This document shows positions 1 to 5,663 of a stretch of 7,796 bases of DNA, one piece after another (positions within the stretch are counted from its first letter, which is position 1; each line of letters begins with the position of its first letter). The notes under the pieces are model-generated. The model did not search any database. It was not told the origin of the DNA and saw nothing but the letters and a program-made list of their open reading frames with translations. The translations under genes and the position numbers were made by a program. The DNA is from Desulfobulbus sp. (GTDB lineage: Bacteria > Desulfobacterota > Desulfobulbia > Desulfobulbales > Desulfobulbaceae): contig JAUVLX010000162.1 in the NCBI GenBank assembly GCA_030600525.1, positions 1 to 7,796 on the forward strand, in the 5' to 3' direction.

Positions 1-1167
1 TTAAAATACTCTTCCCTGTAATTCTGAACAACGCACGCTGCTTGGAATATTGACGATTCGATCCGCCAGCCATTCGGCGTTTTTCAGGCCGTCTGTTTGA
101 CAGTTTGCATACATTGGTAAAGAGTGCAACAGATTCCAGGCAGGTCGGGTCATTATCTTGGCATTGTTCGTTTCTTCCAGAAACGTATCCCGTGTCTTCC
201 TGTCAGGCATAATAACGGTGTTGAGCCAATAATTCGATCGGGCGTTCTCCTGTTCATTAACAAAACCAATATTGCCTGATTTTTCAAAAAATTTTTTGTA
301 AACAGCGGTCAATTGTCGTTTATTTGCAATAAAGAATTCCAGTTGTTCCATTTGGGCGCAGGCCAGGGCCGCATTGAGGTTCGGCATACGGTAGTTAAAC
401 CCCACCTCGTCATGCTCGTAAAGATAGGAATGCGGTTTTTTGGCCGTGGTGGTCAGGTGCTTGGCATGCGCAGCCAGCGCTTGGTCGTCTGTCACTATCA
501 CGCCGCCTCCGCCGCAGGAGATGGTTTTGTTGCCGTTGAAGCTGTAGATGCCGAAGCGGCCGAAGGTGCCGGTCTGCCTCCCATGCAGGGTGCTGCCCAG
601 GGATTCGGCGGCATCTTCGATAAGGGTGATATTGCGCTTGCGGCAAATTTCGGCGATTTGATTGATGCGGCAGGGGTGTCCGAATGTGTGCATGGGAACG
701 CAGGCCGCTATCCTGCGGCCGGTATTTTTGTTCCTGCTCATGCCTCCGGCCTGTTCGGTCCGGGTGTCTAAAAATTTTTTAAGGGCCTCCGGTGCAAGCC
801 CCATGGTGTCGCGATCAACATCCACAAATATGGGGTGCGCCCGGCAGTAGGCGATGGCGTTGGCCGTAGCCACAAAGGTCAGCGGCTGGGTAATGACCTC
901 ATCACCGTCCGCAACCCCGGCAACCATCAGGGCCGCATGAAGGGCGGAGGTGCCGTTGACCGTGGCCACCGCATATCCGGCCCCGGTGTATTCACAGATC
1001 ATTTCCTCAAATCGATTGACAAATTCGCCGACCGACGAGACAAAGGTCGAGTCAATGGCCGCGTTGACGTATTCCTTTTCCCTGCCCATGAACCTGGGCT
1101 CGTGCAGGTGGATAAAATTCTTGCCCGGAAAGAGGGAGCGAATAAAGGAGATCACCTCATCATACAT
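1..1167 (-). CDS. legC: LegC-family PLP-dependent sugar aminotransferase (DegT/DnrJ/EryC1)
   Basis: Predicted to transfer an amino group to C4 of a nucleotide-linked 4-keto-6-deoxy-N-acetylhexosamine, the step after LegB in legionaminic-type nonulosonic acid synthesis; cytosolic. The 388-residue product is full length for the family. Visible landmarks are the N-terminal HEPRF and SSVGEFV motifs, NGTSALHAAL (71-80), QPLTFVATANAIAY (94-107), the cofactor-contacting Asp185 in IEDAAES, and the Schiff-base Lys214 in SFNGNKTISCGGGG. GFNYRMPNLNAA follows at 256-267. The start at 1167 is chosen because the family begins MYxEVIxFI. An in-frame ATG at 1263 would add 32 unrelated residues lying inside legB. 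The ATG overlaps the legB stop (ATGTATGA, 8 bp), which suggests translational coupling; only a weak AAGG lies about 12 nt upstream. The TAA stop fills bases 1-3. The family is near certain; the exact sugar (legionaminic, pseudaminic-like or another diamino sugar) is inferred. Confidence 0.93.
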   Translation of the reverse strand: MYDEVISFIRSLFPGKNFIHLHEPRFMGREKEYVNAAIDSTFVSSVGEFVNRFEEMICEYTGAGYAVATVNGTSALHAALMVAGVADGDEVITQPLTFVATANAIAYCRAHPIFVDVDRDTMGLAPEALKKFLDTRTEQAGGMSRNKNTGRRIAACVPMHTFGHPCRINQIAEICRKRNITLIEDAAESLGSTLHGRQTGTFGRFGIYSFNGNKTISCGGGGVIVTDDQALAAHAKHLTTTAKKPHSYLYEHDEVGFNYRMPNLNAALACAQMEQLEFFIANKRQLTAVYKKFFEKSGNIGFVNEQENARSNYWLNTVIMPDRKTRDTFLEETNNAKIMTRPAWNLLHSLPMYANCQTDGLKNAEWLADRIVNIPSSVRCSELQGRVF

Positions 1168-2152
1168 TGTAAATGTGCGCCTTGTATTTTTTGAGGTTTT
1201 CCGAATTTGAGAACCAGTCAATGGTCTTTTCAAGGCCCTGGCGCAGATTATACTGCAAAGCAAAGCCTGCCAATTCCTTTATCTTGGTATTGTCACACCA
1301 AAGCCGGAAAACCTCTGATTTCGAGGGACGCAGCCGCTGCTGCTCGGTGATGATCTCAGCCTTGCTGCCCATAATATCCTTGATTTCGTCAACAACCTGC
1401 GCCATGGCGACCTCAAAGTTGGAGCCGATGTTCACGGTCTCGCCGATGCACTGATCAGACTCTGCAAGGGCGATAAAGCCTCGACAGGTATCGGTCACAT
1501 AGTTGAGATCCCTGGTGGGGGTGAGATCGCCGAGCTTGAGTTCGGTGGCGCCTTCGGCGATCTGGATGATTATGGTCGGTATAATGGCCCTGGCCGACTG
1601 GCGGGGACCATAGGTGTTAAATGGCCTTGCAATGACAAGGGCAAGATCAAAGGAGTTGTGAAAACTCATGGCCATGGCATCGGCTGCTATTTTTGTGGCG
1701 CTGTATGGCGACTGCGGCTGTAAGGGATGTTTTTCGTCAATCGGAACATACTGCGCCGTTCCATAGACCTCGGAGGTGGAGGTATGGATGATTCGTTCAC
1801 AGCCGTTTTCAAGGGCCGCCCGGCAAATGTTAAGAGTGCCTTTGATGTTGGTGTCGACATAGCTGTCAGGGGCCACGTAGGAATAGGGGATGGCAATAAG
1901 AGCGGCGAGATGAAAAATGACATCAACGCCCTTGGTTATATGTTTGCAATAGTGAGGGTCGCGAATGTCGCCGGTGAGGACCTCGATATCGTCGAGGCAA
2001 TCGACATCCTCAAGCCATCCCCAGTCGTTAAAGGAGTTGTATTGGCTAAGGGCCTTGACCTGCGCCCCCTTTTCAACCAGCATTTCGGTCAGGTATGAGC
2101 CGATGAAGCCGTCGGCGCCGGTGACCAGAATGGTTTTATTTACGATATTCAT
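1160..2152 (-). CDS. legB: LegB-type NAD-dependent nucleotide-sugar 4,6-dehydratase (extended SDR)
   Basis: Predicted to convert a nucleotide-activated N-acetylglucosamine to its 4-keto-6-deoxy derivative, the substrate of the LegC-like enzyme encoded next; cytosolic. In Campylobacter the LegB substrate is GDP-GlcNAc, while UDP-sugars are used by relatives, so the nucleotide is not settled here. The 330-residue protein is complete. It shows the Rossmann NAD motif TGADGFIG (11-18), DIRD (62-65), HLAALIAIPYSY (81-92), TSTSEVYG (124-131), the catalytic YSATK with Tyr150 and Lys154, and RPFNTYGPRQ (176-185). At the active site the Asp-Glu pair of RmlB is Ser127-Glu128, as in GDP-mannose dehydratases. 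The gene starts 28 bp after the maf-like stop and ends overlapping legC, so the three are probably one transcript. No clear Shine-Dalgarno sequence precedes the ATG at 2152. A simple 4-epimerase is the main alternative; the paired aminotransferase argues for dehydratase. Confidence 0.9.
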   Translation of the reverse strand: MNIVNKTILVTGADGFIGSYLTEMLVEKGAQVKALSQYNSFNDWGWLEDVDCLDDIEVLTGDIRDPHYCKHITKGVDVIFHLAALIAIPYSYVAPDSYVDTNIKGTLNICRAALENGCERIIHTSTSEVYGTAQYVPIDEKHPLQPQSPYSATKIAADAMAMSFHNSFDLALVIARPFNTYGPRQSARAIIPTIIIQIAEGATELKLGDLTPTRDLNYVTDTCRGFIALAESDQCIGETVNIGSNFEVAMAQVVDEIKDIMGSKAEIITEQQRLRPSKSEVFRLWCDNTKIKELAGFALQYNLRQGLEKTIDWFSNSENLKKYKAHIYNV

Positions 2153-2180
2153 GGGATGCGTCTGCGTCGTTGGGTTGGTG

Positions 2181-5108
2181 TTAACTATATTGTACGCTAT
2201 CGGTCGCGGCCTCGAATTTTTGCAGTTTAGTTTTAAACTGGAGGTATGCTTCCTTGGCTGCCTCCAGTTGCCCGGCCGCCATATAGCAATCGCCGATCTT
2301 CTTGACTAGATTACTGTTTTCAGGTTGTATCGTGAAGCAGCGTTCATAGGCCAATATGGCATCTTCATTTTGCCCATTGGCCTGCAGGCTGTCGCCGATG
2401 ATTTCCCAATAGCCGGCAAATTCACTATCTATGGCTATGGCCCCATTAAGTGCCTCAATGGCGCCATTGAAATCTCCAGTATTAAAAAGAGTATCAATGA
2501 GGTAACGGTTAAGGTCATAGTTTTCTGGATAAAATTCAAGTCCTTTTTGGAAATCTGCTACGGCTTCAGGATAACTTTCTTCTTTAACAAGGAGTCTTCC
2601 ATGATTAAGATAAATTTCGCTGACAAGTTCGAGGTTGAGGTTCGAGGTTACATCTTTCTGTTCTACGAAAAAATCGTACCAGGAATTGATGCTTTGAGCC
2701 GCATCCTGATTATTGCCGATATCCAGGCTGGATTGACTTAGCTTTATATCCTTTTTGATGATTTTTTCCAGTTCGTATAGAAGATGACTGTGGTTCGGTG
2801 CAAATCTGAGCCCCTTTTTAACCATGTATGTAACGCTTGGCCGGCGATTCGCTTGTGTCTTGAAATATTCGGCAAAAGCCAGGAACTCATCTCCAAGTTT
2901 TTTGTGAAAGTTCTTTGCGTCTTGCGAAAGCTCAGAATCAATTGTTACAGCTTTTCTGAAACACTCTGCCGACTCTTCAAACTCTGAATGCAGGGCCTCT
3001 ATACAGCCCATGGAAAAAAATATTTCACCGCATTGCGGCATTGTTTTTTGCAATTTTTCCAATATCGGCCGGGCCAGTGAATAATTTCCCTCCTCCATAT
3101 ACAGGCGGGCAAGCTTGAGGCGGTTTTGGTCCTTGTTTTCTCCTCTGTTTATTTTACTGAAAAAAGAATTTTCTTGCTGGTGAAAAGACAGAATCCTGTT
3201 TAGATTTTCGGCAAGCAGATTAAGAGTCTCTTTGCGCACCTTATTGATGTTGATAAGGCGTATCAGGTTTTGTTTCAGCCACTCGGAGTACTTTGCCGGG
3301 TCATTTTCCAAGGTAGCAATGGCTTGCCGATCCCGTTCACTTTTCTGGAGTCCGTCCATGGTAATTTCTTCAAGGACTCTCCATATTCCCGAGTTATCCA
3401 ATTTTTTGTGGAGCAGGTCTATCTTTTTGATTTTTTGTTGAGTTTTGAGAGGGAGCATGTTGAAAGATTGTACATGCCTCCCATTCTTTGCAGATTTTTT
3501 AAGCTCGTGTTGTACGGATTTACAAAGTTTGTCTGCTTCGGCGATGCTTTTTTGAAGTTTTTTGGTTTTTTTAAGGGTGTTGCCGAATTCGTTAAGTAAT
3601 CTGTGCGGATCAATTTCTTTGGCTGATTTTATCTGTTTTTGAATTCGTATTCCGGCGGCGGTTTCTTTTATGCAGTACGTATCCAGCGTCTCCTGGAGAG
3701 AAAGTGGTGTTGTCCCTTCAATATGAGCGCCTCCTTCCGTGGCATTGATGTATTTTTTATTCGATTGAGCAATAGCTGACTCAAAGAATTTTTTCATGCT
3801 CAAAAAAGAACGATTTGTCCGGAGAGTTGTTCCGTCAATCCCTTTTACAACTTGCCCTTCCGTGTTGTTGGGCTGCAATGTGTCCGTGGGCGCGCTGCCG
3901 TGCAGGACCGTACCTCTGGCATGGCTTGCGGTTTGGGGGTAAGCCAGATCCTGGCCAACGAAGATAATGGGATCGCAGCCGAGGATCTCCGTGGCAATGA
4001 GGTTGAGATGGGCAACGGTGCTTGCTCCTCCGGTGAACATTTTACCTCCGATTAAAGAGTTGAGCCATGCCTCCATGGGTTTTCCGGTAAATGTCCAGAA
4101 AATCTGTTGAGCAGGAAAATTTTGTGGGGTTTTAGGGTTTACCCATGATGAACAGATGAGAGACGCGTTTTTTACCTGTGGTATCACATCGGCAAATTTT
4201 TCATAGGTAAGATTGTTCGGGTCGATTGAGGTAATAAAATGCGGAAAGACCCCGTTGTCAAGAAGTGCGGGAAGAACCGTATCAACCGCCAGAATGACCG
4301 CTTTATCCCGGGCCTGTTTCAAGAGGTGAATGTTCTTGTCAAGTGAAGGGCCTCCTGCCACAAGGATGGCGGGAACGCCTGCAAATTCATTGCGCAACTG
4401 TTCGAGAAGAAGATGATGATGAATGGTGGTGATGTGTTTGAACCGATTGTTGAAAAACTCCCTGCCTAATATCCTGGTGGTTGTCCCTCCTACATTAAGG
4501 GAATTGAGATGGGCAAACACCTGTTCTTTCAGGGCCTGATATCCTGAGGGATTAAAGTCAAAGGATGGAAGATGATGAAAGACGTTGGATCCCTCGAGTT
4601 GCAGTGTGCGGAAGGCTGGAGACAAGACCTCGCTGACACTGATTTCATTGCCGATCCCCAGGATGAGCTTCCGGTTGCTGAGAAGTGTGGACAGATCAAT
4701 GTGTTTCAGGGCCTGTAAGAAGATTCCCGGTTCAAGTTCAAAAACGGCAAGGTGTTGAAGCAAAGGTCTTTTCTCTAAAATGCCCAGTGGTGCATATCCA
4801 AGCCCCATGCCTAACATGGCGACAAACCCGGTATGATTTGTGGGAACATTTGCCAGGAAATCTTCTGCTTCACTTTCAGGGTCGGATTTTTTATGCAGGG
4901 AGACCTCTTTTCCTTCCTTGTTGGTTACGGTAAGGTTAAGACTGCCGTTTTGCGCCGGATAGAGAATGCCGACTGCTTCCGGGGCTGTGTCCGTTATTAT
5001 CTGCCAGATACGCGGGTGGTAGTTTTTTAAAAGCGCCATATTGGCATCGTAAAAACCAGGGGGTGTCATCATAGCTGAAATTTTGTCCTTATTGATATTT
5101 GATTGCAT
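2181..5108 (-). CDS. Maf-family (DUF115) motility-associated glycosyltransferase with C-terminal TPR array
   Basis: Predicted flagellin O-glycosyltransferase. Maf proteins attach nonulosonic acids from CMP-sugars to Ser/Thr of flagellin in the cytoplasm. The N-terminal domain (about 20-220) contains a Rossmann-like stretch with GMGLGYAPLG (100-109). The DUF115/MAF_flag10 core (about 221-480) shows PAILVAGGPSLDKNI (246-260), AVDTVLPALLDNG (274-286), ITSIDPN (292-298), GGASTVAHLN (360-369), FVGQDLAYP (383-391) and NATEGGAHIEG (455-465). A Lys-rich helical linker follows (about 480-660). Tetratricopeptide repeats occupy about 663-730 and 829-964, the last three in exact 34-residue phase (863, 897, 931). 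At 975 residues it is much longer than a Maf protein without such a tail. No signal peptide or membrane segment is seen. Residue 1 lacks a good ribosome site; Met13 has AAGGA about 13 nt upstream and is a possible alternative start. It heads the operon with legB and legC and is divergent from flagellin. Confidence 0.88.
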   Translation of the reverse strand: MQSNINKDKISAMMTPPGFYDANMALLKNYHPRIWQIITDTAPEAVGILYPAQNGSLNLTVTNKEGKEVSLHKKSDPESEAEDFLANVPTNHTGFVAMLGMGLGYAPLGILEKRPLLQHLAVFELEPGIFLQALKHIDLSTLLSNRKLILGIGNEISVSEVLSPAFRTLQLEGSNVFHHLPSFDFNPSGYQALKEQVFAHLNSLNVGGTTTRILGREFFNNRFKHITTIHHHLLLEQLRNEFAGVPAILVAGGPSLDKNIHLLKQARDKAVILAVDTVLPALLDNGVFPHFITSIDPNNLTYEKFADVIPQVKNASLICSSWVNPKTPQNFPAQQIFWTFTGKPMEAWLNSLIGGKMFTGGASTVAHLNLIATEILGCDPIIFVGQDLAYPQTASHARGTVLHGSAPTDTLQPNNTEGQVVKGIDGTTLRTNRSFLSMKKFFESAIAQSNKKYINATEGGAHIEGTTPLSLQETLDTYCIKETAAGIRIQKQIKSAKEIDPHRLLNEFGNTLKKTKKLQKSIAEADKLCKSVQHELKKSAKNGRHVQSFNMLPLKTQQKIKKIDLLHKKLDNSGIWRVLEEITMDGLQKSERDRQAIATLENDPAKYSEWLKQNLIRLININKVRKETLNLLAENLNRILSFHQQENSFFSKINRGENKDQNRLKLARLYMEEGNYSLARPILEKLQKTMPQCGEIFFSMGCIEALHSEFEESAECFRKAVTIDSELSQDAKNFHKKLGDEFLAFAEYFKTQANRRPSVTYMVKKGLRFAPNHSHLLYELEKIIKKDIKLSQSSLDIGNNQDAAQSINSWYDFFVEQKDVTSNLNLELVSEIYLNHGRLLVKEESYPEAVADFQKGLEFYPENYDLNRYLIDTLFNTGDFNGAIEALNGAIAIDSEFAGYWEIIGDSLQANGQNEDAILAYERCFTIQPENSNLVKKIGDCYMAAGQLEAAKEAYLQFKTKLQKFEAATDSVQYS

Positions 5109-5139
5109 GGAATTTCGTGGCTTGTATTCAGGAACATAA

Positions 5140-5152
5140 CGCCCTATGGGCG
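5140..5152. repeat. Short GC-rich palindrome in maf-like upstream region
   Basis: CGCCC-TAT-GGGCG is a perfect 5-bp inverted repeat with a 3-nt loop, 31 bp upstream of the maf-like start codon. In the maf transcript it would be a small 5' hairpin; as DNA it could be a protein site. It shares the GGGCG/CGCCC arm sequence with the larger palindrome at 5186-5210. The pairing is certain from sequence; function is unknown. Confidence 0.5.
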
Positions 5153-5167
5153 AGCTTTTAGGCTGTA

Positions 5168-5173
5168 ATTATA
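5168..5173 (-). promoter_or_regulatory. Possible -10 box for the maf-legB-legC operon
   Basis: On the minus strand this is a perfect TATAAT, 59 bp upstream of the maf-like ATG and between the two palindromes. No recognisable TTGACA lies 16-18 bp upstream (the candidate hexamers are GATCGC, GGATCG and AGGATC), and there is no extended TGn motif. It is therefore only a tentative housekeeping-sigma -10 element. Confidence 0.3.
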
Positions 5174-5185
5174 TTGTTTTTTCGT

Positions 5186-5210
5186 AGGGGCGATCCTTGT
5201 GATCGCCCTT
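5186..5210. repeat. REP-like palindromic intergenic element
   Basis: GGGCGATC (5188-5195) and GATCGCCC (5201-5208) form a perfect 8-bp stem with loop CTTGT, extendable by a G-U and an A-U pair to 5186-5210. There is no T-run after the stem on either strand, so it is not a standard terminator. The shape and the flanking CGTAGGGGCGA wording resemble short palindromes dispersed between genes in many bacterial chromosomes. That resemblance is from memory; only one copy is in this window. Confidence 0.55.
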
Positions 5211-5451
5211 ACATTGGGCTGACAATCTCTAACCAATGGACAGAAATTTTGTTTTTCCGATACATCAAGGTTTGTGCCGACTGAATTTTATTACAGTTTC
5301 CGCATCCCTTACGTAAATAAACATCGGACGGTTTGTGGGCCTGCTTAAAAAAAAATTAACGTGTTATCCGTTTGCTTGAGTCTTTGCAGTTCTTTATCAT
5401 TGTAATCTATTGGCCTTTTATCAAAAAATCACATAAAAAACATATTTTTTT

Positions 5452-5478
5452 TAAGAGGATGGTTGAGTTAGCCGATAC
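5452..5478 (+). promoter_or_regulatory. Candidate sigma-28 (FliA) promoter for flagellin
   Basis: TAAG (5452-5455), a 15-nt spacer and GCCGATAC (5471-5478) match the FliA pattern TAAA-N15-GCCGATAA with 3/4 and 7/8 identities and exact spacing. Sigma-28 is the usual driver of late flagellar genes including flagellin. Transcription would begin near 5484-5486, leaving a leader of about 180 nt. A run of eight T (5445-5452) runs directly into the -35 element. Confidence 0.6.
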
Positions 5479-5532
5479 GTTTTATGGATCACAAAATATG
5501 TTTGCTGCATTAGCTAAAAACAAAAGGGGGTG

Positions 5533-5556
5533 ATGATGAAAAGGATAAAAAGATAA
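5533..5556 (+). other. Possible 7-codon leader ORF in flagellin 5' UTR
   Basis: ATG-ATG-AAA-AGG-ATA-AAA-AGA-TAA would encode MMKRIKR. A purine run AGGGGG (5525-5530) precedes it, 2 nt from the first ATG and 5 nt from the second. It lies inside the predicted leader, ends 107 nt before the flagellin ATG and is in another frame. It may be chance; a tiny basic leader peptide is possible. Confidence 0.2.
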
Positions 5557-5574
5557 CGTATTTTAAGAATAAAG

Positions 5575-5597
5575 GCGGCCGGGATGGGCCTTGCCGC
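5575..5597 (+). other. GC-rich inverted repeat in flagellin leader
   Basis: GCGGC (5575-5579) pairs perfectly with GCCGC (5593-5597) around a 13-nt loop. An alternative GGCC/GGCC pairing (5577-5580 with 5587-5590) uses overlapping bases. It is a GC-rich island in an otherwise AT-rich leader, so it is a plausible RNA hairpin. No T-run follows, which argues against a terminator. Confidence 0.35.
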
Positions 5598-5603
5598 AAC
5601 AGT

Positions 5604-5618
5604 ACATCACATCACATC
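5604..5618 (+). repeat. Three tandem ACATC pentamers in flagellin leader
   Basis: ACATC is repeated three times without interruption, 45 bp upstream of the flagellin start. With only three copies it is weak as a slippage locus, and no function is assigned. Confidence 0.4.
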
Positions 5619-5656
5619 GAAAAAAGGAATTTTCGGTATTTTATTCTCAAGGAGGA
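5618..5656 (+). promoter_or_regulatory. Candidate CsrA-binding leader: GGA-loop hairpin plus Shine-Dalgarno overlap
   Basis: CGAAAA (5618-5623) and TTTTCG (5630-5635) form a perfect 6-bp stem whose 6-nt loop is AAGGAA. CsrA prefers ANGGA displayed in a hairpin loop. A second AAGGA (5649-5653) overlaps the flagellin Shine-Dalgarno AAGGAGG, 25 nt downstream. Two such sites, the downstream one covering the ribosome site, recall the hag leader of Bacillus subtilis and CsrA control of Campylobacter flaA. Sequence and pairing are seen; CsrA binding is inferred. No csrA or fliW is in the window. Confidence 0.45.
5649..5656 (+). promoter_or_regulatory. Flagellin ribosome binding site
   Basis: AAGGAGGA is a near-perfect Shine-Dalgarno, with the GGAGG core (5651-5655) 8 nt before the ATG at 5664. 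It fixes the flagellin start and fits very high expression. It contrasts with the weak or absent sites of the three minus-strand genes. Confidence 0.9.
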
Positions 5657-5663
5657 ATAAATC

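Larger units (their letters stand above)
5109..5663. other. Divergent intergenic region between maf-like gene and flagellin
   Basis: This 555-bp stretch separates the two divergent units and holds no convincing gene. Its left end carries two GC-rich palindromes close to the maf-like start. Its right half carries a sigma-28-like promoter and about 180 nt of flagellin leader with small inverted repeats and GGA motifs. The centre (about 5211-5440) is AT-rich with a nine-A tract at 5347-5355, and nothing else is recognised there. The small plus-strand reading frames in this stretch have no family resemblance. Confidence 0.8.

Noticed and set aside
1168..1263. In-frame upstream extension of the legC-like gene to an ATG at 1263
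   Set aside because: It adds 32 residues with no family resemblance, all within the legB coding sequence; LegC-type proteins begin at the MYDEV methionine.
313..2309. Plus-strand open frames opposite the leg genes and the 3' end of the maf-like gene
   Set aside because: They are antisense to genes with clear motifs, mutually overlapping, and have no recognisable domain; typical shadows of GC-biased codons.
5186..5210. Rho-independent terminator
   Set aside because: The stem is good but no T-run follows it on either strand, and it lies between divergent genes where no transcript should end.
5347..5355. Nine-A tract as a phase-variation switch
   Set aside because: It sits outside any gene and well upstream of the predicted promoter, in an AT-rich stretch where such runs are expected.
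5372..5388. Possible sigma-54 promoter TTGC-N8-TTGCA
   Set aside because: The invariant GG of the -24 element is TG and the CAC part is missing. The sigma-28-like site is a better match and closer to the flagellin.
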